The notes under the pieces are model-generated. The model saw nothing but the letters and a program-made list of their open reading frames with translations. It ran no database searches and was not told where the DNA came from. From NCBI GenBank assembly GCA_934229275.1, contig CAKQDN010000027.1, forward strand, positions 1-23,702: DNA of 23,702 nt. Direction: 5' to 3'. This document shows positions 7,338-15,140 of the stretch, in pieces. Origin of the DNA: an uncultured Clostridia bacterium (GTDB taxonomy: Bacteria; Bacillota; Clostridia; Christensenellales; Pumilibacteraceae). The stretch's first letter is position 1; every line of letters starts with the position of its first letter. The translations under genes and the position numbers were made by a program.

Positions 7338-8735
7338 TCAGAAGGGATGAACCTGACTGTCTTTATTGTAGATGGTCGTATCTATACCCTTGTTCTTTGC
7401 CGTTCTGCGCTTGAAGAACGGAATCGCGAGTTGCGGAAAGAGCGCGTACGTCAGCACGTCTTCATCGCTTTCTGCATATTCTTTAACTTCCTCACGCAGT
7501 TTGTCGAGTTCCGGGGGAATAAGATCTGCAGGTCTGCAAGTAATGCGTTTGCCGCCTTTAAGAATCTTGTCGATGATTTCCTGCGAAGGTTCGACGGGCA
7601 GTTTGCCGTATTCACCGGCTACTACACCGCGCGTTTCTTTGGTTACCATCTTATATCTTTCACCCGAAAGAACGTTAAGAACGGCCTGCGTTCCGACTAT
7701 CTGGCTGGACGGAGTGACGAGCGGCGGATAACCGAGGTCTTTTCTCACTCTCGGAACTTCTTCGAGTACTTCGAGCAATCTGTCCGACGCTCCCTGCTGA
7801 GCAAGTTGACTTATAAGGTTAGAGAGCATTCCGCCGGGCACCTGATAAATGAGCGCGTTGACGTCCACTTTAAGCACTTTCGGACTTAAAAAGCCGTCTT
7901 TTTGCAATCTGTCGGCAACTTTTCTGAAATATACCGTCAGTTCGTTCAACGCATTGAGATCGAGTCCGGTGTCGTACTGCGTTCCTTTAAGCGTTGCCAC
8001 AAGCGATTCGGTCGCCGGTTGGCTCGTGCCGTTGCCGAGAGGCGACAAAGCGGTGTCTACGATGTCGCAACCCGCTTCGATTGCCTTTAAGTTTACCATA
8101 TCGCCCGTACCTGCGGTGTTATGCGTATGCAAATGCACCATGGTTTCGGGTTTAAGTTCTTTTTTAAGACGCGAAACCAATTCGTATGCGGTGTACGGCA
8201 AAAGCAGATTCGCCATATCTTTGATGCAGATAATGTCCGCGCCCATATCTTCGAGTTGTTTTGCGAGATCGACGAAATAATCGACGTTGTGAACGGGGCT
8301 CGTGGTGTAGCAAAGCGCAACCTCCGCCGTTCCGCCGTATTTTTTCGTGCTTTCGACAGCCTGTTTAATGTTTCTCACATCGTTGAGCGCGTCGAAAATT
8401 CTTATGATGTCTATGCCGTTTTCGATAGACTTTTTGCAGAACAAATCTACTACGTCGTCGGCATAGTGTTTATAACCGAGAAGATTTTGTCCGCGAAGCA
8501 ACATCTGAAGTTTGGTGTTCGGAAGTGCTTTGCGAAGAGCGCGCAGTCTTTCCCACGGATCTTCGTTGAGATAGCGCAGGCACGAATCGAAAGTCGCGCC
8601 GCCCCACACTTCGAGCGCATAATAACCGATTTTATCCAATTTATCTGCGACCGGCAACATTTCGTCCAATCTCATGCGGGTAGCCGCCTGAGACTGATGC
8701 GCGTCACGCAGAATGGTATCCATTATTTTAACCAT
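7338..8735 (-). CDS. oadA: Oxaloacetate decarboxylase alpha / transcarboxylase 5S-type carboxyltransferase
   Basis: This 465-residue carboxyltransferase moves CO2 between oxaloacetate/pyruvate and biotin. It has the HMGL-like TIM barrel followed by the PYC-type conserved domain, but no biotinyl domain of its own; that is supplied by the separate carrier gene upstream. The barrel metal site is visible as TILRDAHQS (Asp11) and HLHTHNTAGTGD (His203, His205), with the probable carbamylated lysine Lys172 in CIKDMANLL. PGGMLSNLISQL and TPSSQIVGTQAVLNVLSGER are typical of this group. It is the last gene of the five-gene operon, with an AAGGAG ribosome binding site before the ATG. Oxaloacetate is the likely keto-acid substrate from family knowledge; direction of flux cannot be read. 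Confidence 0.88.
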   Translation of the reverse strand: MVKIMDTILRDAHQSQAATRMRLDEMLPVADKLDKIGYYALEVWGGATFDSCLRYLNEDPWERLRALRKALPNTKLQMLLRGQNLLGYKHYADDVVDLFCKKSIENGIDIIRIFDALNDVRNIKQAVESTKKYGGTAEVALCYTTSPVHNVDYFVDLAKQLEDMGADIICIKDMANLLLPYTAYELVSRLKKELKPETMVHLHTHNTAGTGDMVNLKAIEAGCDIVDTALSPLGNGTSQPATESLVATLKGTQYDTGLDLNALNELTVYFRKVADRLQKDGFLSPKVLKVDVNALIYQVPGGMLSNLISQLAQQGASDRLLEVLEEVPRVRKDLGYPPLVTPSSQIVGTQAVLNVLSGERYKMVTKETRGVVAGEYGKLPVEPSQEIIDKILKGGKRITCRPADLIPPELDKLREEVKEYAESDEDVLTYALFPQLAIPFFKRRTAKNKGIDTTIYNKDSQVHPF

Positions 8736-8759
8736 GTTAGTTATCTCCTTATAAATCTA

Positions 8760-10055
8760 TTACGCAAACAATGCGAGGAACACGCCTGCCGCAACCGCCG
8801 AGCCGATGACGCCGGCTACGTTAGGTCCCATGGCGTGCATAAGCAAATAGTTGTCGGGACATTCCTCCTGACCGACTTTTTGCGATACTCTTGCCGCCAT
8901 AGGCACGGCGGATACGCCTGCGCTGCCGATAAGCGGATTGATTTTCTTTTTCGAGAACAGATTGATTACCTGCGCGGTCAGAAGTCCGCCGACAGTTCCG
9001 CAACTGAATGCAACCAATCCCATTGCGATTATTCCGAGCGTCTGCGGAGTTAAGAACGTGCCGCCCTGCGCTTTGGTTCCGACGATAAGTCCGAGGAATA
9101 TCGTGACAATGTTCATAAGTTCATTGCTTGCCGTTTTGACCAGACGCTCGACGCAAAGGCTTTCCTTCATGAAGTTACCCAGCATCAGCATACCGAGAAG
9201 CGGCAACGCATCGGGGAGCAGAACGCCGACGATAAGCGTAACGACGATCGGGAACACGAGTTTTTCTCTCTTGGAAACGGGGCGCAGATCGTCCATACGA
9301 ATCCTTCTCTGTTCTTTCGTAGTCAGCAGTTTCATAAAGAACGGCTGAATTATCGGGATAAGCGCCATATAAGAATACGCCGCTATCGCTATTGCAGACA
9401 AAAGATGCGGAGCGAGTTTCTGCGTTACGTATATAGCCGTAGGTCCGTCCGCACCGCCTATAATACCGATTGCGGAAGATTCTCCGGCGTTGAAGCCGAG
9501 TGCACGCGCTCCGATAAACGCGAGGAACACGCCGAGTTGCGCGCCTGCGCCCATAAGCAGACTCTTCGGATTGGCGATAAGCGGCCCGAAATCGGTCATT
9601 GCGCCTATTCCGAGGAATATTATCGGCGGAAATATGACGTACTGAACGCCCATTCCGAGATAGTGGAACAATCCGTAACTTACCGAGCGAGGTTCGATAA
9701 GTTCTCCCGTTTCGGTAAGAAACCGACCTACGTTCTCTCCTGCGCCCGGTACGCATTTGACAAGCCCGACCATTCCGTCTTTATTCAGATCCAATCCGCT
9801 TAAAACTTCCTGTACCTGAATATCGCTGAGTTCGTGATCGGCGCCGTAAAGCACTTCGTACGATCCCGGAATATTTATTATAAACATACCGAAGGCAATG
9901 GGCAGCAGCAGCAAAGGTTCGAATCCCTTTACTATGGCAAGGTAAAACAAGACTATCGAAATGGCAATCATTATGTAATTCTGCCATTGCGTCGGTCCCG
10001 CTTTAACAAAGCCGGTGGCTTCCCATAAGCCTTTCAACATTTCGATTATAGCCAT
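8760..10055 (-). CDS. oadB: Sodium-pumping decarboxylase beta subunit (OadB/GcdB/MmdB family)
   Basis: This 431-residue polytopic membrane protein decarboxylates carboxybiotin and exports Na+. Family blocks are clear: FPPIIFLGIGAMTDFGPLIA, the re-entrant-loop motif GIIGGADGPTAI with Asp203, PLIGSAGVSAVPMAARVS, and the C-terminal HAMGPNVAGVIGSAVAAG with Asn412 and Ser419. These correspond to the Asp, Asn and Ser known to matter for Na+ transport in Klebsiella OadB. Between the first hydrophobic region and YGLFHYLGMG is a hydrophilic stretch of about 65 residues (63-127) containing DLNKDGMVGL, which resembles a calcium-binding loop. It lies between the biotin carrier and 5S-type genes of the same operon. 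Whether the pump is fed by oxaloacetate, methylmalonyl-CoA or another acid is undecided. Confidence 0.93.
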   Translation of the reverse strand: MAIIEMLKGLWEATGFVKAGPTQWQNYIMIAISIVLFYLAIVKGFEPLLLLPIAFGMFIINIPGSYEVLYGADHELSDIQVQEVLSGLDLNKDGMVGLVKCVPGAGENVGRFLTETGELIEPRSVSYGLFHYLGMGVQYVIFPPIIFLGIGAMTDFGPLIANPKSLLMGAGAQLGVFLAFIGARALGFNAGESSAIGIIGGADGPTAIYVTQKLAPHLLSAIAIAAYSYMALIPIIQPFFMKLLTTKEQRRIRMDDLRPVSKREKLVFPIVVTLIVGVLLPDALPLLGMLMLGNFMKESLCVERLVKTASNELMNIVTIFLGLIVGTKAQGGTFLTPQTLGIIAMGLVAFSCGTVGGLLTAQVINLFSKKKINPLIGSAGVSAVPMAARVSQKVGQEECPDNYLLMHAMGPNVAGVIGSAVAAGVFLALFA

Positions 10056-10068
10056 GATTAAACCGCCT

Positions 10069-10422
10069 TTATTTAATCACTGCAAGATCTTGCTGAGAAA
10101 CGACGTCGTCGCCTTCTTTTACGAGCAGCGAAATAACGCCGTCCGCGGGAGCGACTATATCGTTTTCCATTTTCATTGCTTCGAGAACAAGCACTTTTTG
10201 ATTTTTGATAACCTTATCGCCGTCTTTGCAAAGAGTTTTAAGAATTTTGCCGGGCATGGGGCATTTAAGTGCGGTTCCGCCCACGGGAGCGGTTTTTGCA
10301 GGAGCGGCTGCCGGAGCAGGCGCAGCGTCGGTTGCAGCAGGAGCGGTTACGGCAGCGCCGCCGATTTCTTCCACTTCCACGACATAATTATTTCCGTTTA
10401 CGTTTACGTTGAATTTACGCAT
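10069..10422 (-). CDS. Biotin carboxyl carrier protein of the sodium-pump decarboxylase
   Basis: This 117-residue carrier shuttles CO2 on biotin between the carboxyltransferase and the membrane pump. It has an N-terminal beta segment (MRKFNVNVNGNNYVVEVEE), an Ala/Pro-rich flexible linker, and a C-terminal biotinyl domain with the canonical EAMKMEN; the biotinylated lysine is Lys84. A longer open frame begins five codons earlier at a GTG (10437), but that GTG is part of the AAGGTGAGG ribosome binding site of the ATG at 10422, so the ATG start is preferred. It is flanked by the OadG-like and OadB-like genes with short spacers, in one operon. Confidence 0.92.
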   Translation of the reverse strand: MRKFNVNVNGNNYVVEVEEIGGAAVTAPAATDAAPAPAAAPAKTAPVGGTALKCPMPGKILKTLCKDGDKVIKNQKVLVLEAMKMENDIVAPADGVISLLVKEGDDVVSQQDLAVIK

Positions 10423-10443
10423 ATTTTTATTCCTCACCTTAAT

Positions 10444-10791
10444 TTATTTGATTTTATAGATTTTTTTAACCTTGAACGGCGCGGTTTTGCCCGTAGCGCT
10501 TTCGGTGTACATTGCTATGACGGCGGCAATTACCGCTGCGGTTTCCTCGTCCGAATCGACCTCGACAAGCGTTTTGTTTTCGGTCGCGTTTTCGGGGACG
10601 TTCTTTTCTTTTTTCTTGCCTTTCGAAGAAAAAATCACGAACGCCAATCTTACGAGGTAAACTATTCCGATAAGAACGACAAGCACGAGAAACACGAGAA
10701 TCTGTCCGATAAGACCGTAAAGAAGCATATCGCCTACCGACGGCATCGTATTAGCGCCGGTCGCACATATAAACGTCAATAAAGAGTTCAT
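10444..10791 (-). CDS. oadG: OadG-like gamma subunit of the sodium-pump decarboxylase
   Basis: This 115-residue single-pass membrane protein probably anchors and assembles the decarboxylase complex. One hydrophobic helix (about residues 20-54) is followed by a Lys/Glu-rich cytoplasmic stretch and the family pattern DEETAAVIAAVIAMYTES, ending in the basic FKVKKIYKIK. It starts five bases after the acyl-CoA-type carboxyltransferase gene and precedes the biotin carrier. Sequence conservation in this family is low; the call rests on topology, the AVIAAVIA motif and position. Confidence 0.85.
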   Translation of the reverse strand: MNSLLTFICATGANTMPSVGDMLLYGLIGQILVFLVLVVLIGIVYLVRLAFVIFSSKGKKKEKNVPENATENKTLVEVDSDEETAAVIAAVIAMYTESATGKTAPFKVKKIYKIK

Positions 10792-10796
10792 TTCGA

Positions 10797-12173
10797 TTAC
10801 CTCTTATTGATATACGCCTGCAAAGCCGCAATAGCGTACTGACGAGTCAGATCCTTGTCGATTACGTTATCGATATAGCCTTTTTCCGCAACGACGACAG
10901 CCGACATATTTTCTTCTTCGTATGTTTCGGCAAATTCTTTTTCGGCTTTTTGCTTGTCTTTTGCTTTCGCGATTTCGTCGCCGTAAACCAGAAGCGCGCT
11001 CTTTTCGCCGTCAAGCATTCCGATACGAGCCTGTTCCCACGCTATTACATAATCGTAAACGTTCTTGTTTGCAAATGCGATATATGCCGAACCGAGTGCG
11101 TTTCCGGTTATTACCGATATTTTCTCGATCGAAGAAACGTTAAGCGCATACATCATTTCGCCCATGCCTTTGATAAGACCGTCCTGACATTTAAGACAGT
11201 TTGCGGCTCCTTTGCAATCAACCAGATTTACGAGCGGCATCCCGAGACTTTCGAGAGTGTTGATAAGGTCGGTGACTTTTTCGGTCGCCTTGCACGAGAG
11301 ATAGCCGTCTTTAACCGAAGCGTCGGTTGCGACTACGCCCACCGCAATTCCGTTAAGACGAGCAAATCCGGTAATAACGTCTTTTGCGAAATCTTTCTTG
11401 ATTTCGAGGAAAGAGTTTGCGTCGAATACCTGCGAAATAACATCGTTAGCCGAGGGCTTATCTCCGAACGAGCAAGTCCTGTTTCCGTCGTCCTCGTTTT
11501 CCGTAACGGGGAATTCGGCAAAATCTATCAGTTGCGAAAGCAATTCTTTAAGTTCCGCGTCGTTTTTGACGGTGAACGAACTGATTCCGCTTGCAGCCAT
11601 AGTCGCAGAAGTTCCCACGCCTGCAGTGTCTACGCCCGCCTGAGCCGCGAGAACGAGCGGCGACGCGGTTGCGGTTACGCTGTTTTCGTAACAAATAGTG
11701 AAATCGCAAAATGCAGGCAAATAAGCGAGCGAACCGAAATCGTTGCCTTTAATCACGAGAACGGTAGGAACGATTCCGTATGCGTCCGAAAACGCTTTGA
11801 TTATTTTTCCGTAGCCTTCGAGTGCTTCGGCGCCTTCTGCGAAGCGCGCCCCCTGCGTATCGAGAACGCCGATAACGGGTGCGTCGGATTTTACGGCAGA
11901 ATTTACGCACTTTGCGATTTTTTCGGCGTTTTTCTTACCGATGCTTCCCAGCAGCGTTTTTCCGTTAACTGCAAATATTCCGACCTGTACGTCGTTTATT
12001 GCGGCGAATCCGCTTACGACACCTTCCCCCGCGGCATAACCGAGTGACGTGCCCGAACCGATAAATTTGTCGGCTTCCACAAACGATGCCTCGTCCGTAA
12101 TCGTTTCGATAAACGAAACCACATCGGCGTTCGCTGCGGCAACCGCTCTATCGAGTTCTGTCAAACTTTTCAT
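10797..12173 (-). CDS. Acyl-CoA-type carboxyltransferase (MmdA/12S-like), short divergent form
   Basis: This 458-residue protein has the two-part crotonase-fold carboxyltransferase layout of methylmalonyl-CoA decarboxylase alpha, transcarboxylase 12S and propionyl-CoA carboxylase beta. The N-terminal part holds ETITDEASFVE, GEGVVSGFAAINDVQVGIFA, GVLDTQGARFAEGAEAL and a following KGNDFGSLAYLPAFCDFTI; the C-terminal part holds DVITGFARLNGIAVGVVATD, a VDCKGAANC segment and GNALGSAYIAFANK. It is shorter than the usual 500-520 residues and lacks the customary basic N-terminal KLTARERI element. It is first in the operon with a strong AGGAGGT site before its ATG. Substrate is inferred only: methylmalonyl-CoA or a related acyl-CoA. 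Confidence 0.8.
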   Translation of the reverse strand: MKSLTELDRAVAAANADVVSFIETITDEASFVEADKFIGSGTSLGYAAGEGVVSGFAAINDVQVGIFAVNGKTLLGSIGKKNAEKIAKCVNSAVKSDAPVIGVLDTQGARFAEGAEALEGYGKIIKAFSDAYGIVPTVLVIKGNDFGSLAYLPAFCDFTICYENSVTATASPLVLAAQAGVDTAGVGTSATMAASGISSFTVKNDAELKELLSQLIDFAEFPVTENEDDGNRTCSFGDKPSANDVISQVFDANSFLEIKKDFAKDVITGFARLNGIAVGVVATDASVKDGYLSCKATEKVTDLINTLESLGMPLVNLVDCKGAANCLKCQDGLIKGMGEMMYALNVSSIEKISVITGNALGSAYIAFANKNVYDYVIAWEQARIGMLDGEKSALLVYGDEIAKAKDKQKAEKEFAETYEEENMSAVVVAEKGYIDNVIDKDLTRQYAIAALQAYINKR

Positions 12174-12240
12174 TAAAAGTACCTCCTGTTGCCTTTTATT
12201 ATTATGATATTAAGAATAAATCCAAATTCTCACGAATACA

Positions 12241-12270
12241 ATAATACACCCATAGGGTACAATTTGTCAA
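12241..12270 (-). promoter_or_regulatory. Sigma-A promoter of the five-gene decarboxylase operon
   Basis: Minus-strand TTGACA (12265-12270), an 18-base spacer and TATTAT (12241-12246) lie about 70 bases upstream of the carboxyltransferase start. The spacer contains a small inverted repeat, ACCC-ATA-GGGT at 12248-12258, which could be an operator. Confidence 0.85.
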
Positions 12271-12300
12271 GCAATCTCGGCAAATTTTCGTACAATAAAG

Positions 12301-12336
12301 AAAATCGAGAGAAGATTTTGCGTTTCTTCTCTCGAT
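12301..12336 (-). terminator. Rho-independent terminator after rluB
   Basis: A perfect 12-bp stem (ATCGAGAGAAGA, 12304-12315, with TCTTCTCTCGAT, 12325-12336), a 9-base loop and, on the minus strand, a TTTTCTTT tail. It separates the scp/ytfJ/rluB unit from the decarboxylase operon promoter. Confidence 0.9.
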
Positions 12337-12387
12337 ATCGAACAAATCTACACAATCTGTAGTATAATCGCGCTTTAATTCTCGGTT

Positions 12388-13101
12388 TCAGATAAGACTT
12401 AAATACTCCAACTCGTCCGGACGAAGTTCTCTTACCGTTCCTCTCGGGACGCCGCCGAGTCGAATTTCTCCGACGGAAACTCGTTTGAGAAAAACCACTT
12501 CTTTTTCAATGCTTTCGAACATCTTTCTGACCTGACGGTTTCTGCCTTCGCTTATGGTCACTTCGATACGGGAAAAATGTTCGTCTTTTTCAAGCACCTT
12601 GACCTTGCATTTCTTAGTCATCACGCCGTCGATCATAACGCCTTTGCGAAGTTTTGCCAGATCGGCTTCGGGGACTATTCCTTCAACTTTCGCAACGTAT
12701 GTTTTGGTTATTTCGTGACTTGGATGCGACAATTTTTGCGCAAGATCGCCGTCTGTAGTCAGAATAAGCAAGCCTTCGGTGTCGTAGTCCAGTCTGCCCA
12801 CGGGGAAAATGCGCTTTTCGGCGTATTTGTCGGGGAGCAGATCGAGCACGGTTTTTCTTCCTTTATCGTCGCTCGTTGTGCAGACGTAACCTTTCGGTTT
12901 GTTCATTTTAAGGTAGATATGTTTGTTGATGGGATGAACGATTTTGCCGTCAACGGTCACGCGCACCTGATCGATATCGACGTCGGTAGATAGTTCCGTA
13001 ACTTTTTTTCCGTCTACGGTGACTCTTCCGGCAAGAATAAGTTCTTCGCTTTTTCTTCGGCTTGCCACTCCGCATTCGGCAAGATATTTATTTAGTCGCA
13101 T
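12388..13101 (-). CDS. rluB: 23S rRNA pseudouridine synthase, RluB family
   Basis: This 237-residue enzyme converts a specific uridine of 23S rRNA to pseudouridine. An S4 RNA-binding domain occupies residues 1-60 (MRLNKYLAECGVASRRKSEE). The catalytic block is FPVGRLDYDTEGLLILTTDG with nucleophile Asp105, followed by LSHPSHEITKTYVAKVEG and ISEGRNRQVRKMFE. Length and motif order are standard. It is the last gene of the scp-ytfJ-dac string, a neighbourhood shared with many Bacillota. An AGAGAGG ribosome binding site lies about 12 bases before the ATG. Confidence 0.95.
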   Translation of the reverse strand: MRLNKYLAECGVASRRKSEELILAGRVTVDGKKVTELSTDVDIDQVRVTVDGKIVHPINKHIYLKMNKPKGYVCTTSDDKGRKTVLDLLPDKYAEKRIFPVGRLDYDTEGLLILTTDGDLAQKLSHPSHEITKTYVAKVEGIVPEADLAKLRKGVMIDGVMTKKCKVKVLEKDEHFSRIEVTISEGRNRQVRKMFESIEKEVVFLKRVSVGEIRLGGVPRGTVRELRPDELEYLSLI

Positions 13102-13147
13102 TAGTAAGTCTGCCTCTCTGTTTATTAAGCGACAATCTGTCGCCGAC

Positions 13148-14218
13148 TTATATAATAAACAATTTTTGAGAAAAAAGCAACCGTTTGTCGAGATAAATGT
13201 TCAGTTTTCCGTTTTCATCGCCTTGTTTCGCGTCGCAAGACGCTATTTTTACGTCGCAAATCGAGTAACCGACATTTTCGCTACCGTCCTTTTTAACCGG
13301 ATAATAAAAGTTTTCGGCGGCTCCGAGCGCGTAAAATTTCGTTCCGCTTGCATCTACGCAATACGAAAGCGTTCCCTCCGGCGTGAGATTGCGCATCTCG
13401 TAGTTATCGAACGCATATTCCATAAGACGAGAACATTCCGAAAACATAGGCGCGCAATTAAGAGTTACCGCGATAACCGTCATACCGTCGCGAGTTGCCG
13501 AAGAAACAAGGCATCTGCCCGCATTTTTAGTATAGCCGGTTTTAACTCCGTCGGCGCCGTCGAACGAAAACAGCAATTTGTTCTTATTTACTATAATCTG
13601 ACCGCATCCGACGTCCGAACGGCTCAGTTCGTATCTTTTACAGGAAACGATTTTTCTGAAAAGGTCGTTTTTCATAGCATATGCCGTAATCGAAGCAAGA
13701 TCGGCTGCCGTCGTGTAATGATTTTTGTCATGCAAGCCGTGAGGATTAACAAAATGCGTACTGACGGCGCCTGCTTTTTCCGCAGTTTTATTCATAAGCG
13801 CGGCAAATTTTTCAACGCTTCCTGCCGTTAAAACCGCAACGGAAACGGCGCAGTCGTTACCGGATCTCATCATAAGCCCGTACAATAAATCCGAAAAAAG
13901 CAGCGTTTCGCCTTTTTTCAGATACAACGACGATCCTTCGACGCCTACGGCGCAATCGGGAACACGAACTCGCCCGTTTATATCTCCGCTGTAATTTTCG
14001 ATTGCGGTAATGCACGTTGCTATTTTCGTAGTGCTTGCCATCGGCATGCGTTTATGCGCCGCGTTTTCGTACAGTACTCTCCCTGTAGATTGCTCGATGA
14101 CGATCTCGCTGTATTCGCCTAACGCATAAGCGTATTTAGGTTTGGCACAGCCGAGTACTATGCCACACATAGTACTTAATAATACTAAAAACAGCGTAAA
14201 ACAGGTCGATTTCTTCAT
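13148..14218 (-). CDS. D-alanyl-D-alanine carboxypeptidase (DacF/DacB type, S11), copy 1
   Basis: This 356-residue penicillin-binding peptidase trims the terminal D-Ala from peptidoglycan stems outside the membrane. It begins with a hydrophobic signal sequence (residues 4-24). The three S11 active-site motifs are present: SxxK as ASTTKIAT (Ser62, Lys65), SxN as MRSGNDCA (Ser119-Gly-Asn121), and KTG as DGVKTGYT (226-228). A C-terminal beta domain of about 90 residues follows. Its start overlaps the ytfJ stop by four bases (ATGA). In Bacillus, proteins of this kind next to scp/ytfJ genes act in spore cortex formation; whether this copy is DacB or DacF in role is not decidable. Confidence 0.92.
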   Translation of the reverse strand: MKKSTCFTLFLVLLSTMCGIVLGCAKPKYAYALGEYSEIVIEQSTGRVLYENAAHKRMPMASTTKIATCITAIENYSGDINGRVRVPDCAVGVEGSSLYLKKGETLLFSDLLYGLMMRSGNDCAVSVAVLTAGSVEKFAALMNKTAEKAGAVSTHFVNPHGLHDKNHYTTAADLASITAYAMKNDLFRKIVSCKRYELSRSDVGCGQIIVNKNKLLFSFDGADGVKTGYTKNAGRCLVSSATRDGMTVIAVTLNCAPMFSECSRLMEYAFDNYEMRNLTPEGTLSYCVDASGTKFYALGAAENFYYPVKKDGSENVGYSICDVKIASCDAKQGDENGKLNIYLDKRLLFSQKLFII

Positions 14219-14580
14219 TTTATTGCCTGCATTACAATTTTAACCACTTCCTCGGCGGCATCGACGATTTTATCGAACGCGCGCTTATCGCTTATATTTA
14301 CGAGTTTGATTTCGTCGCCCGTTCCTACCAAAAAAGCAAGCGGCGACACACTCAATCCGACTCCGCTTCCGCCTGCGTACTTATCCGCCGAATTCTGTCC
14401 GTATTCGCCGCCACCGCCGACAATGCCCAGCGTTATTTTGCTTACGGGAATTATTACCGCGCCGTTTTCGGTCTTAATCGGTTTACCGACAACCGTATTG
14501 GCGTCGATTAGTCCTTTTACGCTTTCAAACGAGCCTCCGATTATACCTTCGATCGGTTTACGTTCGCTTTCCAATATCAT
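14215..14580 (-). CDS. ytfJ: YtfJ/GerW-family sporulation protein
   Basis: This 121-residue protein belongs to the GerW/YtfJ family, small proteins made in the forespore and linked to spore germination in Bacillus. Recognisable parts are an N-terminal amphipathic segment, TVVGKPIKTENGAVIIPVSK, then the Gly-rich core IVGGGGEYG and AGGSGVGLSVSPLAFLV. It has a very strong AAGGAGGA site before the ATG and couples by overlap to the downstream carboxypeptidase. The upstream neighbour is the DUF2953-like gene, the usual partner in Clostridia. Confidence 0.93.
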   Translation of the reverse strand: MILESERKPIEGIIGGSFESVKGLIDANTVVGKPIKTENGAVIIPVSKITLGIVGGGGEYGQNSADKYAGGSGVGLSVSPLAFLVGTGDEIKLVNISDKRAFDKIVDAAEEVVKIVMQAIK

Positions 14581-14598
14581 GCTATTCCTCCTTGATTT

Positions 14599-15093
14599 TC
14601 ATGCGTTTACCGCGCTTGCCATCATTGCACTGACTACGCACACAAGCGCAACGGGAACGGATATGCTTATTATTGCATTAATATCAAAAAATAATACGCT
14701 CGAAGTATACTCCGGCATAAATTTAACAGCAATGTCATCGCATTTTACCCCGAATAACATCGCCGTCGTATCGGAAATCAATCTTTGAATCGCCGCAATC
14801 GTAAGCGCCGTAGCGCAAGCATCGTTTTCCACTCCGATTTTTCCGCAAACTCGCAATTTTTTCAATCGAATCGCAGTTGCAATTTTGCTGTTTTTAATAA
14901 TATCGGCTATTTTTTGCGTCGAAACCGAATTTTTTTTCATTAAGTCCGCCACTCGCATATCGATCAAAGTATATTCGAACATGCCGATCGAAAGAATCAT
15001 ACCGTTTTGATCGCTCCGAGTTATTCTGACAGATAAATTATGCAAGCATAAAACCGCAAAACTCGGAATAATTAAAAAGACAGCAATTTTCAT
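14599..15093 (-). CDS. DUF2953-like membrane-associated protein
   Basis: This 164-residue protein has an N-terminal hydrophobic segment (residues 2-19) and a C-terminal one (about 139-161). Between them KLRVCGKIGVENDACATALT and a following IAAIQRLI match the pattern of the DUF2953 family (a G-x-D-A-x-x-A-x-x-x-G-like stretch leading into a helix). DUF2953 genes usually sit directly before ytfJ in sporulating Clostridia, as here. Function is unknown; a sporulation role is inferred from context. No Shine-Dalgarno is visible before the ATG, and the start codon lies in the loop of a hairpin (15076-15102). Confidence 0.65.
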   Translation of the reverse strand: MKIAVFLIIPSFAVLCLHNLSVRITRSDQNGMILSIGMFEYTLIDMRVADLMKKNSVSTQKIADIIKNSKIATAIRLKKLRVCGKIGVENDACATALTIAAIQRLISDTTAMLFGVKCDDIAVKFMPEYTSSVLFFDINAIISISVPVALVCVVSAMMASAVNA

Positions 15094-15102
15094 ACTGTCT
15101 TT
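15076..15102 (-). promoter_or_regulatory. Hairpin enclosing the DUF2953-like start codon
   Basis: On the minus strand AAAGACAG (15095-15102) pairs with CTGTCTTT (15076-15083), leaving ATG (15091-15093) in an 11-base loop, followed by TTAATTATT. It could be a weak terminator after scpB or a structure controlling translation. Confidence 0.5.
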
Positions 15103-15140
15103 ATTATGTATTATTCAAATTTTACTATACGAGGTACTTC

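Noticed and set aside
8121..9053. A 310-codon plus-strand open frame spanning the oadA/oadB junction
   Set aside because: It crosses two conserved minus-strand genes and the strong ribosome binding site between them; composition is that of a shadow frame.
10950..12047. A 365-codon plus-strand open frame opposite the acyl-CoA-type carboxyltransferase
   Set aside because: Antisense shadow caused by codon bias of the real gene; no family motif and no upstream ribosome binding site.
13128..13145. GCGACA-GAT-TGTCGC hairpin between the carboxypeptidase and rluB as a terminator
   Set aside because: Only 6 bp, no T-run, and rluB belongs to the same apparent transcription unit.
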